Shown here: piece by piece, positions 19,863 to 29,061 of the stretch
Layout of the letters: every line of letters starts with the position of its first letter
Position numbering within the stretch: position 1 is the stretch's first letter
DNA from: Paraglaciecola sp. 20A4
Lineage (GTDB): Bacteria > Pseudomonadota > Gammaproteobacteria > Enterobacterales > Alteromonadaceae
Assembly (NCBI RefSeq): GCF_011378905.1
Contig: NZ_WTPY01000021.1
Location: 1-64,000, forward strand
Length of the DNA stretch: 64,000 nt
Direction of reading: 5' to 3'
Program-made: the position numbers and the translations under genes
The notes under the pieces: generated by a model
What the model saw: the letters and a program-made list of their open reading frames with translations, nothing else
Databases searched by the model: none
What the model was told of the DNA's origin: nothing

Positions 19863-20492
19863 TTATTCCCCATCGAAAGTCCATCGACCATTCTTTTTGG
19901 GGCTAAATCCAATGCGGTGAAGATAATTTTCGTGCTCATAACTGTCCGCTAATGCAATTATATTTTGAAAACCAAACTGTTTTGACAGTTGTTGCCCCTT
20001 GCCAAGGACATATTGACCAAGATGACAATCACGGTAGGCCGGTATAACAAAATCAAAATCAACTAGAAAGTCCCCATTGGGTTGCGGATAACCAGATAAC
20101 ATCCCAACAACTTCCGTGCGTTCAGTTAAAAAGAAATATTCTCGCGTCGTGTCCGCCGACACTTTCATAAAACGGGGAAATAAATGTTTAATCTCGTGTT
20201 GATGATATTCCAAAAAGAAATCTACGTAATTCGAAGGGCGACTAACTGCCAATACAGAAAAATTGCGCTCAACATCAAAAAGCAATCTACGTAGGAAAAA
20301 CAAATTCGTTAGAGTGACAAAGCCATTTAGTATGGCGACGGGATAGGCTTGAATAATAATACCGTACAAACAAAAAGACGAAGCGCCGGCTAAATTAAAC
20401 CAACGCAATCTAACGATAGAGCTACGCGTTAACGAATAGGCTATTACTGCAGATGCACAATAACCAAATATTTCAACAGGGGATAATTCCAA
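19863..20492 (-). CDS. Membrane protein with a C-terminal GNAT-like acetyltransferase domain
   Basis: I recognise the architecture but not a named gene. About the first 75 residues are hydrophobic (VEIFGYCASAVIAYSLT; FNLAGASSFCLYGIII; AILNGFVTLTNLFFL) and look like three membrane helices. The rest resembles a GNAT fold, with FLTERTEVVGMLSG, FVIPAYRDCHLGQYVLGKG (acetyl-CoA loop position) and ENYLHRIGFSP. A TTG start at 20492 is preferred because GAGG lies 7 bases upstream; the longer GTG start overlaps that GAGG. Substrate unknown. It stands alone, divergent from folD. Confidence 0.7.
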   Translation of the reverse strand: MELSPVEIFGYCASAVIAYSLTRSSIVRLRWFNLAGASSFCLYGIIIQAYPVAILNGFVTLTNLFFLRRLLFDVERNFSVLAVSRPSNYVDFFLEYHQHEIKHLFPRFMKVSADTTREYFFLTERTEVVGMLSGYPQPNGDFLVDFDFVIPAYRDCHLGQYVLGKGQQLSKQFGFQNIIALADSYEHENYLHRIGFSPKKNGRWTFDGE

Positions 20493-20659
20493 ACTACACA
20501 CCTCAATATGGGATACAAACTATAGAAGCGTATATTTGTTTAGTTGCATCATCAGGGCAAGAAGATTCGATACTATTTACAAATAAACCGAGGGTGGATT
20601 GTTGAAACTGGCGCGATATGTGACAATAGACTTCCCTATTCCTTCAGTTAATTGTTTAT

Positions 20660-21517
20660 ATGCCTGCTCAAAAAATCGATGGTAAATTAATCGCCCAACA
20701 AGTGCGTCAGCACGTTGCTTCACATGTTGAATCTATTGTTTCCTCGGGCAAACGGCCCCCTGGCTTAGCGGTAATTTTGGTAGGCAGTGATGCAGCTTCG
20801 CACGTTTATGTGGCCAATAAACGTAAAGCCTGTGAAGAAGTGGGTTTTGTATCAAAATCCTATGACTTGCCTTCTACAACGTCAGAGCGAGACTTACTGG
20901 AGCTAATCGATAAGCTCAATGCGGATCAAACAATTGACGGTATTCTGGTGCAATTACCCTTGCCCGCAGGTTTAGACAGTGAACAGGTATTAGAACGTAT
21001 TTTGCCGCATAAAGATGTTGATGGTTTTCATCCTTATAACATCGGCCGTTTAGCGCAACGGATACCTGCTCTGCGCCCTTGTACACCGAAAGGGATAATG
21101 ACATTAATAGAATCGACTAAACGCCCTATCAAAGGCTTAGATGCGGTCATAGTCGGGGCTTCCAATATCGTTGGACGTCCGATGTTTATGGAATTACTAC
21201 TGGCGGGTTGTACCGTCACTAGCTGTCATAAATTCACTAAAGATTTAGAGTCTCATGTAAGGCGAGCAGACCTACTTGTTGTCGCGGTAGGAATCTCCGC
21301 ATTTATTCCAGGAGAATGGATCAAACCTGGAGCGATTGTGATCGATGTAGGCATTAACCGTCAAACAGACGGAAAATTAGTGGGCGATGTAGATTATGCC
21401 ACGGCAGAACAGCGCGCCGGTTGGATAACCCCAGTCCCAGGAGGCGTAGGCCCCATGACAGTAGCCAGCCTAATTGAAAATACCCTAGAAGCTTACGTCA
21501 AGTATCACTCCCGTTAA
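20660..21517 (+). CDS. folD: Methylenetetrahydrofolate dehydrogenase / cyclohydrolase FolD
   Basis: Bifunctional NADP-dependent enzyme interconverting methylene- and formyl-tetrahydrofolate for one-carbon metabolism. The catalytic Y-x-x-x-K segment is in [34 protein letters not shown], the nucleotide-binding [11 protein letters not shown] and the C-terminal signature [12 protein letters not shown] are all present. It is 285 aa. No clear ribosome binding site precedes the ATG. A DUF1415 gene follows after 16 bases and is likely cotranscribed. Confidence 0.96.
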   Translation: MPAQKIDGKLIAQQVRQHVASHVESIVSSGKRPPGLAVILVGSDAASHVYVANKRKACEEVGFVSKSYDLPSTTSERDLLELIDKLNADQTIDGILVQLPLPAGLDSEQVLERILPHKDVDGFHPYNIGRLAQRIPALRPCTPKGIMTLIESTKRPIKGLDAVIVGASNIVGRPMFMELLLAGCTVTSCHKFTKDLESHVRRADLLVVAVGISAFIPGEWIKPGAIVIDVGINRQTDGKLVGDVDYATAEQRAGWITPVPGGVGPMTVASLIENTLEAYVKYHSR

Positions 21518-21533
21518 GGCTTGCCAATTTATT

Positions 21534-22097
21534 GTGAAAATATCTACTCGACATAATGATGTCATTCAGTCCATCCGCACATGGCTGAGTGACATTATCA
21601 TCGGACACAATTTTTGCCCTTTTGCAAAACGCGAATTCGAACGAGACAGTATCACCTATGCTGTTTGTGAGGGCATAACCTTAGATGACGCGACCAATCA
21701 ATTTTTAATTGAATTACAAAACCTAGAGCAGAATAATCAGATTGAGACCAGCTTACTTATTTTCAATCATGGGTTTAGTGATTTTGATGAATATCTTGAT
21801 TTAGTCTCAATGGCCCAAGCATTGATTGATAGAGGCGGTTACGGTGGCAAATTTCAGTTAGCTAGTTTTCATCCTGATTATTGCTTTGAAGGTGATTCAC
21901 ATGACGATCTGTCGAATTATACAAACAGATCGCCATTGCCAATTTTACATATATTACGAGAAAGTAGCCTAGACAGAGTCCTTCGTACCTATCCCGATCC
22001 TGAAAATATTCCCCAGCGTAATATCACCAAGGCCGAGCAATTAGGCCAAGCCTATTGGCTGCGTACTATGCACAAATTAAGAAGCGCAAAAATCTAA
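21534..22097 (+). CDS. DUF1415 family protein
   Basis: A 187-aa cytosolic protein without signal or membrane segments. It begins with a GTG and contains WLSDIIIGHNFCPFAKREFE and ASFHPDYCFEGDSHDDLSNYTNRSPLPILHILRE, which I associate with DUF1415. Conserved Cys and His residues in these segments could bind a metal. The function of the family is not known to me. It is transcribed with folD and converges on the DUF4340 gene with a 12-base gap. Confidence 0.8.
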   Translation: MKISTRHNDVIQSIRTWLSDIIIGHNFCPFAKREFERDSITYAVCEGITLDDATNQFLIELQNLEQNNQIETSLLIFNHGFSDFDEYLDLVSMAQALIDRGGYGGKFQLASFHPDYCFEGDSHDDLSNYTNRSPLPILHILRESSLDRVLRTYPDPENIPQRNITKAEQLGQAYWLRTMHKLRSAKI

Positions 22098-22109
22098 TGT
22101 TAATCCTCG

Positions 22110-23150
22110 CTATTGAGGGGACTCGCCTTCGTCAATTGGGTATGATGGGATTGGTTCCTTGGCTTCTTTTTGCGCTTCAATCGCTAAGAAATCATCAATA
22201 TTTTTATTAAGTTGCTCAGCATTAAATTTTGGAATTTGATAAATCCAATCAGCCCAATAATCACTGGGCGTTGCATTGGCGATGCGTAAAAAGGCGCTAT
22301 CTTGCTGCTGCGCAATCTCGACACGAAATGCATGACCGTAAGCGGTATTAACGTCAAGTGTCACCATAGGTGTTAAACTTTCCCAGTCGAGAGACGTCGT
22401 GGGTAATAGCTGTTCAAAGTGGATCCCCGCTAAATTCAGTGCAACCGCATCCAATACTCCACCGTATTTAAGGGCTTGCGTTGGAAGCTGGTCTTTAAGA
22501 ACAAAAGATTCGTCCGCGCTCGCTCTAAGTATTTGCCAAGACGCACCATCTGCTCGCGCGATACTAGAAAAATCAGATTCATCAAACGGCAAAATAGGTT
22601 GTTGTAACCACTCACTATTCGTCAGCGGCAGATTAATCGCACTATTGCTCAACCACGCTTGTGCTTGATTAGGAATGCGCAGATAACGATCATTACCGAT
22701 TGTAGCGTTATTTCCCACTAAGACTTGCCAAGTTTTACCTTTGCTCGCTAATGTCACTAACGTAGCCAAACTATCGTTAGCTGAAATATCCTGTAAACCT
22801 AAGTGGTGATAATTACTTTCTTTTAACGTTTTAGGCTCGACTAATTCAGCTTGCGCGAGCGCTTGAAGCAAGGAAGCTAATTTTTCGTGGTCAACAGGAA
22901 AACGCCCTACCAATTCACTACTGTCGGTATAAACATCTGTTTGCCAACGATCATTCTCTCGCCGGGCGTTAAGTAGAATCCCGTTAGCATTGGTCAACGT
23001 TATTCTGTCAACATCTGTCGCGTGTTCAGCCAACGAGGGTAACGCCAACTGTGATTCATTTTGAGAAGGTCCCGTTTCCTGCAATAGCCAATATCCTGCG
23101 CCACAGGCTAGTATCGCTGCTATCACCAGTATTAGTAATGAACGACTCAT
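22110..23150 (-). CDS. DUF4340 domain protein of the Gld-type ABC system
   Basis: 346-aa protein with an N-terminal membrane anchor (MSRSLLILVIAAILACGAGYWLL) and a large periplasmic part made of DUF4340-like units (DVDRITLTNANGILLNARRENDRWQT). The start overlaps the gldG-like stop as ATGA and is preceded by a strong AGGAGG, so it is translationally coupled. Families of this type accompany GldG-like auxiliary proteins and ABC exporters. The substrate is unknown. Confidence 0.8.
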   Translation of the reverse strand: MSRSLLILVIAAILACGAGYWLLQETGPSQNESQLALPSLAEHATDVDRITLTNANGILLNARRENDRWQTDVYTDSSELVGRFPVDHEKLASLLQALAQAELVEPKTLKESNYHHLGLQDISANDSLATLVTLASKGKTWQVLVGNNATIGNDRYLRIPNQAQAWLSNSAINLPLTNSEWLQQPILPFDESDFSSIARADGASWQILRASADESFVLKDQLPTQALKYGGVLDAVALNLAGIHFEQLLPTTSLDWESLTPMVTLDVNTAYGHAFRVEIAQQQDSAFLRIANATPSDYWADWIYQIPKFNAEQLNKNIDDFLAIEAQKEAKEPIPSYPIDEGESPQ

Positions 23151-25027
23151 GATTGTCCCTCCTTGGGGTTTACGGGTGCATGCACAGTTGGCTTATAGCG
23201 GCTACGAAGTAAGCGACGGCCTAACATAAGGAATAAGACCAAAATCAAAGGCGCGACAACAATATTGCCAAACTTAATCAGGTTCCCTAATTTCTCTATG
23301 TCTTTATCAAGTTGATGACGAACATCTCGCAAAGATTTACGGATCTCAATTTTTTGCTTCATAAAATCATCAATTGCTTGTTGTTGTTGAGCAGAAATAA
23401 CCAACGCGCCGCCTTCGCCTTGTTGCTCTTGTAGCTGCGCTAATTGCGATTCAGTTTCATCAAGTTGTTGTTGTAATATTTTTTCCTGGTCTCGGAATTT
23501 TTGCTCTGCAACGAGCTTTAACTGATCGACCTTATCAAATGGACGAGCAAAGGTCCCTCTACTGCGGATGCTGATCAGCGCATTGCTACCAGCAAGGTTT
23601 TCAACAACATTCGTTACAAAGTCGCCATTATTCGCAAAAGGTGTCGTAATTGTCTCGCCAAAAAACGATGATTGTTGAACCCAGAAACGATCTGATAGTA
23701 AATCGGTGTCACCTACTAAGATCACATTAAAATCTCGTGTCTGTCTCAAGTGCTCCTGTTCGTCAATTCCTTCTGGCGCATACTCAAAAGCTGACTTAAC
23801 GCTGCCAGTCAATCTAGTCGCTAAAATATATTCCTTGTTATCACTTTCATATTCCTGACTCAATGCCTGTGGATCACGTGTTTGCGCATATAGCGCACTA
23901 TCGATAAGGTCAGAATTTTTCGTGGAGTGAAGTAGCGTAGACCAGCTTAATGAAGAGTTGCGTTCTTTACTAAAGACACCAAAAGAGGCGCCATTAATTA
24001 AATCCAAACTGGAGGTCGTCACATCTTTATCATTTAATTCATTAGCACCGTAACCCACAAAACCAAAATGCCGCGTCACATCCCCTGTTTGTGTTCTTAC
24101 ATCTAATCCAGCCAACGCATCTAACAATACTTGTTGCTCATTGAAATTTACGCCCCAAGTATCAAACAAACGGGATAAATTTGAGCCATTAGCGCCCATA
24201 GATGCCCCCGTCAACATACTCATCTGATCTGACTCATTGTGAGGATCAATAAAAATCAATGCCCGACCGCCATCCATGGTGTATTGATCAATGGCGTACA
24301 ATAATTCATCACTTAGGGTCTTAGGGTGGGCAACTATTAATACATCTGTCCCTTTAGGTAATTCTGACGCATCACTGCCAATTTTCTCGACCACGTAAAG
24401 TTGCTGTAATTGAGTATAGAACGTCCAAGGTTGATCGAACCCACCAGTCATCGGATTTTGTCCACCCCCTACCGGTAAATCAGTCAGCAAAGTGACTTTT
24501 ACTTGTTTAGGGTTAACCAGTTGGTAAATCAGTTTACTGATTTCATACTCTAAAAAGCGCTCTTGCTGTGGATCGAAAAAAGCAATAACTTGCTGATCAT
24601 CCAGCGCATTAGTAGCGCCGAGTCCTAAGTAAACGGCTTCACCTGCGGTGCCAATGTTAGCTGCGGTTAAACCGAATTGATCCGCCCTGTCTTCTTTTTC
24701 CGAAAAGGCCTCGGGGTCTAGAATATGCAATTTAATTTTGCCGTTTGACCTGCCAGCGTATTCTTCAAGCAGACTTTGAACGCGCATTGCGTAATTACGC
24801 AACGTGATCATATTCTTTGATGCTTTGTCAGAAAAGAAAAAATACAAATTCAGTGGTTCATCAATTTCAGTCAATATTTGTTGGCTACCCTGGGAAAGCG
24901 AATACACATTATCTTCCGTTAAATCGACGCGATAGTTACTAAGCAATTGATTATTGAGTAGGACTAATGCACAAAATAATATGCCAATAAACAGCATACT
25001 TAACCAGGTTGTTAATCTATTACTCAT
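23147..25027 (-). CDS. GldG-family auxiliary component of an ABC transporter
   Basis: 626-aa membrane protein. It has an N-terminal helix (LSMLFIGILFCALVLLNNQLL) and a large extracytoplasmic domain with the family pattern VDLTEDNVYSLSQGSQQIL. A segment like VLIVAHPKTLSDELLYAIDQYTMDGGRALIFIDP resembles a glutamine-amidotransferase-like fold. A glutamine-rich coiled coil precedes the C-terminal helix (NIVVAPLILVLFLMLGRRLL). The homologous GldG acts in gliding in Bacteroidetes, but this organism type does not glide by that route, so the role here is open. Cotranscribed with the permease and ATPase. Confidence 0.85.
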   Translation of the reverse strand: MSNRLTTWLSMLFIGILFCALVLLNNQLLSNYRVDLTEDNVYSLSQGSQQILTEIDEPLNLYFFFSDKASKNMITLRNYAMRVQSLLEEYAGRSNGKIKLHILDPEAFSEKEDRADQFGLTAANIGTAGEAVYLGLGATNALDDQQVIAFFDPQQERFLEYEISKLIYQLVNPKQVKVTLLTDLPVGGGQNPMTGGFDQPWTFYTQLQQLYVVEKIGSDASELPKGTDVLIVAHPKTLSDELLYAIDQYTMDGGRALIFIDPHNESDQMSMLTGASMGANGSNLSRLFDTWGVNFNEQQVLLDALAGLDVRTQTGDVTRHFGFVGYGANELNDKDVTTSSLDLINGASFGVFSKERNSSLSWSTLLHSTKNSDLIDSALYAQTRDPQALSQEYESDNKEYILATRLTGSVKSAFEYAPEGIDEQEHLRQTRDFNVILVGDTDLLSDRFWVQQSSFFGETITTPFANNGDFVTNVVENLAGSNALISIRSRGTFARPFDKVDQLKLVAEQKFRDQEKILQQQLDETESQLAQLQEQQGEGGALVISAQQQQAIDDFMKQKIEIRKSLRDVRHQLDKDIEKLGNLIKFGNIVVAPLILVLFLMLGRRLLRSRYKPTVHAPVNPKEGQS

Positions 25028-25029
25028 GG

Positions 25030-25764
25030 TTAATCAGCCTTCTTTTGTTCAATAATGAGTAAACCCGCATATAACCAAGCCATGGTGACTAAGATAAAAT
25101 ATCCGACGTCATTTAACGCTATTACGCCTTTAGCCATTGCTTCAAAATGCGTCAGAAAACTAAAGGATGCTACCGTATCGAGTAATAATGAAGGAGCCCA
25201 ACCTTTGAATGAGTCCAGCACGATTGAGCTGCCACTGACCACAAAAAGAAAGCACACTACAATCGCAAGAATAAACGCGATAATTTGATTCTTTGATAAC
25301 GCAGACATGCACATCCCGATCGCGAGAAAAGCACCGGCCATCAGCCAACTACCTAAATATGCAGCAACAATAATTCCATTATCTGGTTTACCCAGATAAT
25401 TCACTGTCAGCCAAATAGGAAACGTCAACAACAATGCCAAACCTAATACACTCCATGCAGCAAGAAATTTACCTAACGTCGCTTGCCATGTACTAACAGG
25501 AAGAGTCATTAGTAATTCGATATTGCCGCTTTTTCTTTCCTCTGCCCAGCTGCGCATGGCAATCGCTGGAACCAAAAATAAATACAGCCAAGGGTGAAAA
25601 TTAAAGAATGCCAGCAGATCTGCTTGCCCTCGTTCGAAAAATCCTCCAATAAAAAATGCGAATACCGCGGAAAGAACAAGAAAAATGCCGATAAATACGT
25701 ACGCCACAGGTGAGGCAAAGTAACCTGCAAACTCGCGCTTAAACAAGATAAATATGTGTGCCAC
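25030..25764 (-). CDS. ABC transporter permease, GldF/ABC-2 type
   Basis: 244-aa integral membrane protein with six predicted helices. It opens with IFILFKREFAGYFASPVAYVFIGIFLVLSAVFAFF and contains AMRSWAEERKSGNIELLMTLPVS, a hallmark of ABC-2 permeases of the GldF/NosY type. The start is GTG with GAGG upstream. It lies two bases from the ATPase gene and two from the GldG gene, so the four genes form one tight operon. Confidence 0.88.
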   Translation of the reverse strand: MAHIFILFKREFAGYFASPVAYVFIGIFLVLSAVFAFFIGGFFERGQADLLAFFNFHPWLYLFLVPAIAMRSWAEERKSGNIELLMTLPVSTWQATLGKFLAAWSVLGLALLLTFPIWLTVNYLGKPDNGIIVAAYLGSWLMAGAFLAIGMCMSALSKNQIIAFILAIVVCFLFVVSGSSIVLDSFKGWAPSLLLDTVASFSFLTHFEAMAKGVIALNDVGYFILVTMAWLYAGLLIIEQKKAD

Positions 25765-25766
25765 AG

Positions 25767-26687
25767 CTATGCTACCTCTGTTGTTAATTCTCTGAAGACT
25801 TGATCTAAACGCCCTTGTTCAATAAACAAAGTATCGACTGGTAATTTTGCACGCTGCACATGGGCAGTGACTTCATGCAATATATGTTTTCCGGGCTCTG
25901 GAAATAAGGTAACGTGCCCCGTTTTTTGCTCCACCTCCATTTCCGCGACGCCTTCTAACTCAGCTAAACCAGAAATATCAGCAAGGTAGCTAAGATGAAT
26001 GGTAACAGCCTGATAGTACCGAGATCGTTTTTGTAAACTTAAAGGGGTATCATTAAAAAGTAATTTGCCCTTAGCTATGATCATGACTCGATTACATACA
26101 GCAGTGACTTCTTCCAATATATGCGTAGAAATAATAACAATTTTGTCTTTTGCTAATTGTGTTATCAACTCACGCACTTGGTGTTTTTGATTAGGATCTA
26201 AACCATCGGTTGGTTCATCGAGGATTAGGATATCAGGATCGTGGATCAAAGCTTGCGCAAGACCAACACGTCGTTTAAATCCTTTCGATAGATTCTCGAT
26301 AGGTCGATTCATCACTTCTTGAAGTTCAATTTTCTCTACTACTTCGTTTATACGACGTTCTTTTTCTTTGCCTTTAAACCCTCTAACTTCAGCGATGAAT
26401 TTAAGAAATTGATAGGTTGTCATATCACCGTAAGCTGGGGCGCCTTCAGGTAAATAGCCAATGCGCTGCTGAATAGTTTTAGCATGGCGTGCCATTGATA
26501 AATCAAAAATATCAATCGTGCCACTAGTGGGCTGTAAAAAACCGGTTAGCATTTTCATCGTGGTAGATTTACCGGCACCATTTGGGCCTAAAAAACCGAC
26601 AATGTCGCCCGGCTTGATATCGAAGCTCAAATCTTCGACAGCGGAGAAATGGCCAAACAATTTCGACAGGTTTTTAACAGATATCAT
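25767..26687 (-). CDS. ABC transporter ATP-binding protein, GldA type
   Basis: 306-aa nucleotide-binding subunit. Walker A is G34PNGAGKST42. The signature motif is NLSKGFKRRVGLAQAL, Walker B ILILDEPTDGLDP, and the switch His is in VIISTHILEEV. It has a C-terminal extension with DUF4162-like character. First gene of a four-gene operon (ATPase, permease, GldG, DUF4340). The substrate is not evident. Confidence 0.92.
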   Translation of the reverse strand: MISVKNLSKLFGHFSAVEDLSFDIKPGDIVGFLGPNGAGKSTTMKMLTGFLQPTSGTIDIFDLSMARHAKTIQQRIGYLPEGAPAYGDMTTYQFLKFIAEVRGFKGKEKERRINEVVEKIELQEVMNRPIENLSKGFKRRVGLAQALIHDPDILILDEPTDGLDPNQKHQVRELITQLAKDKIVIISTHILEEVTAVCNRVMIIAKGKLLFNDTPLSLQKRSRYYQAVTIHLSYLADISGLAELEGVAEMEVEQKTGHVTLFPEPGKHILHEVTAHVQRAKLPVDTLFIEQGRLDQVFRELTTEVA

Positions 26688-26912
26688 AGTGTTCCTATTA
26701 TGACAGAAAGATCGCGTGCTAAAGATATAGCGTTATAGGGTCGGTTTCAACGCCTTAGCGCAAGTGAAATAGCAATCAATGCTGTATATATAAGCATAAC
26801 CTTACTTACATCAATTAAGGTATAGGACTATTTTGCCAGAACATACGCTTTTTGCTTATAGCTGAACGAAATTTCTTGGCAAAACTGCCCTGTTACCTTA
26901 TTGTCTTGCGCT

Positions 26913-27563
26913 ATGAGCATGGCAAAATCCCTATTACATACAGTCGACTTACATATACATAGTCGCTACTCAATATTTAAACGTATTTTAAACCTCATCA
27001 TCGTGATTGTAATGGTGTTGTTGTTTGTGAACCTTTGGTTTGTGGATAACGATACAGCAAAGAATTGGCGAAACAAACAAAGTGCTCAATTGGGCAATAG
27101 TCTTAGCTTAATTGCCAGTAAAATTCTCGCGCAACCCATAATAGATAAAGATGAACTACGTATTACCCAAGTCCTCGATATAATGCTTAATGATCCGCAT
27201 GTTGAAGGCGCGGCTGTTTATGATCAGTACGGTCAACAACTGGATCAACAGGGCACGTTGGCGACGATTGTCGAACAATATCATAACGCCCAGCATCCAG
27301 TTCCACTGGTGTTCGTGCAAGATATTCGAGTTAATAATCAAATATACGGCTATGTGCGTCTATTACTCAATGAGAAGAGTGTTATGGCCCTGCACAGCGC
27401 TTATCAAGCTCAATTACGTAAACAAACCCAAGTATTGGCATTATTAGCAGCATTAGCCGCTTTATTGTTGACTAGAATTTTCTACAAAATACGCTATCGC
27501 CACTACATACACTCGCGTGACAAACCTATCAACGCGCAAAAGAATGAAACGGCCAAACGTTAA
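26913..27563 (+). CDS. ytjB: YtjB/AhpA (Smp) family membrane protein
   Basis: 216-aa inner-membrane protein. It has an N-terminal helix (ILNLIIVIVMVLLFVNLWF), a periplasmic domain (VLDIMLNDPHVEGAAVYDQYGQQLDQ, GYVRLLLNEKSV) resembling a sensor-like fold, and a C-terminal helix (VLALLAALAALLLTRIFY) with a basic tail. This is the layout of E. coli YtjB. The start is uncertain; the ATG at 26913 is taken over an upstream TTG, and no clear ribosome binding site is visible. The stop codon overlaps the tatD stop by four bases on the opposite strand. Confidence 0.78.
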   Translation: MSMAKSLLHTVDLHIHSRYSIFKRILNLIIVIVMVLLFVNLWFVDNDTAKNWRNKQSAQLGNSLSLIASKILAQPIIDKDELRITQVLDIMLNDPHVEGAAVYDQYGQQLDQQGTLATIVEQYHNAQHPVPLVFVQDIRVNNQIYGYVRLLLNEKSVMALHSAYQAQLRKQTQVLALLAALAALLLTRIFYKIRYRHYIHSRDKPINAQKNETAKR

Positions 27564-28342
27564 CGACCCCTCGAACTTAATATATTTGGTAGTATGTCTA
27601 ACGTGTTCCGCAAACAGGCCAGCTGTATTTCTTCGGCACATTCAGGGCGAAGCAACTGCAATTCTTGCAAAATTAACGGCAAATAACTTGGGGTGTTGCG
27701 CTCACCTTGCTTGTTGATAATTGGCATGTCTGGGGCATCGGTTTCCAATACTAAGCTCGAAAGTGGAACTTGGCTTAGCACTTTGCGTGTCTTTTGTGCA
27801 CGAGGATAAGTAATCGTGCCGCCAACCCCTAACTTAAAACCTAGCCCAATATAAGTCTCAGCTTCATATAAGCTGCCGGAGAAGGCATGAACAATGCCTG
27901 CGTTACTAAATTTTTGCTGCTTTAACATGCGAATTAACGCATTGTGGGAGCGTCGGTGATGAATAATCACTGGGAGTTGATGCTTTTGAGCGATGACTAG
28001 TTGCTCGCGAAAGGCGAACTCTTGAATATCAGCACAGATTGTTAGGCTGTAATCCAAGCCTATTTCTCCTACCGCCACAACGACACCATGCTGGTCTCTT
28101 AAGTTCTCGTCAAGTAGACATAAGTGAGAGTCATTGAAGTCTTGCAGAAAATACGGGTGAATACCTAAGGCAAATTTTAGTTGTTTATATTGGCCGCATA
28201 ATGCAATTAAACGTTTCCACGTGTTAGCTTGGGTGCCGGGGATCACTATCTGCCTTACCCCAAGCTCTTCACACTTAGCTAGTACCTCTGCTCGGTCACA
28301 ATCAAAGGCGGAAAAATCTAAGTGGCAGTGGCTATCAATCAC
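27560..28342 (-). CDS. TatD-family metal-dependent hydrolase (DNase)
   Basis: TIM-barrel hydrolase with the metal ligands of the family: DSHCHLDF near the N-terminus, GEIGLDY, IHHRRSH, VHAFSGS and LETDAPDM. At 260 aa it is a normal length. Several TatD paralogues exist in gammaproteobacteria and I cannot say which one this is (YjjV-like is possible, since yjjV-type genes travel alone). The start is GTG. It lies 13 bases from pdxH and may be cotranscribed. Confidence 0.88.
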   Translation of the reverse strand: MIDSHCHLDFSAFDCDRAEVLAKCEELGVRQIVIPGTQANTWKRLIALCGQYKQLKFALGIHPYFLQDFNDSHLCLLDENLRDQHGVVVAVGEIGLDYSLTICADIQEFAFREQLVIAQKHQLPVIIHHRRSHNALIRMLKQQKFSNAGIVHAFSGSLYEAETYIGLGFKLGVGGTITYPRAQKTRKVLSQVPLSSLVLETDAPDMPIINKQGERNTPSYLPLILQELQLLRPECAEEIQLACLRNTLDILPNILSSRGR

Positions 28343-28354
28343 AATGTAGAGCGA

Positions 28355-28996
28355 CTAAGGCATTAATCGTTGGATAGACCAATCTTTGCTTTCGTTACGA
28401 CTAAAAGCAAAACGGTCATGCAGGCGATGCTCGCCCCCTTGCCAAAACTCAATATTCTGCGGTTCTACTTTAAAGCCTCCCCAAAACTCTGGCGCAGGAA
28501 TATCATTATCCGCAAATTTCATTTTGGTTGCTTCAAATCGTGCCAGTAAAGCATCACGACTTTCTATAGGCTCGCTCTGTTTTGAGGTCCATGCTGCTAA
28601 CTGGCTTGACAGTGGCCTTGACGAAAAATAACGCTGCACATCTTCTCTGCTTATCAATGAAGCATAACCTCGCACCAAAACTTGTCTTTCAAGAGGATGC
28701 CAAGGGAAATGCAACGATATATTTGGGTTTTCTGCTAATTCTCGCCCCTTACGGCTACCAAGGTTGGTATAAAAGACGAAGCAGTTATCTACTACCCCTT
28801 TTAAAAGCACGATACGCTGAGACGGATGTCCGCGACTATCAACAGTCGCGATAACCATAGCAGTAGGATCAGGTAAATCAGCTTTAACAGCGTCGTCCAT
28901 CCATAAAGCAAACTGTGCAAAAGGGTCTTGCAATAAGGTATCTTCAGTAAGACGACCTTGGCTATACTCACGCCTGATTTGACTCAAAGGCTGCAT
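28355..28996 (-). CDS. pdxH: Pyridoxamine/pyridoxine 5'-phosphate oxidase PdxH
   Basis: FMN enzyme that makes pyridoxal 5'-phosphate. Visible signatures are AMVIATVDSRGHPSQRIVLLKG (FMN site), VFYTNLGSRKGRELAENP, LHFPWHPLERQVLVRG, and the C-terminal EFWQGGEHRLHDRFAF. It is 213 aa (E. coli 218). It lies between era and tatD, where E. coli has recO-pdxJ, so a different vitamin B6 gene occupies this spot. Confidence 0.96.
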   Translation of the reverse strand: MQPLSQIRREYSQGRLTEDTLLQDPFAQFALWMDDAVKADLPDPTAMVIATVDSRGHPSQRIVLLKGVVDNCFVFYTNLGSRKGRELAENPNISLHFPWHPLERQVLVRGYASLISREDVQRYFSSRPLSSQLAAWTSKQSEPIESRDALLARFEATKMKFADNDIPAPEFWGGFKVEPQNIEFWQGGEHRLHDRFAFSRNESKDWSIQRLMP

Positions 28997-29061
28997 AATT
29001 TACTCCTTCAAAAACAGATAACGATTGATCAATATGACGACGCAAGCAATTTCCGTTTAAA

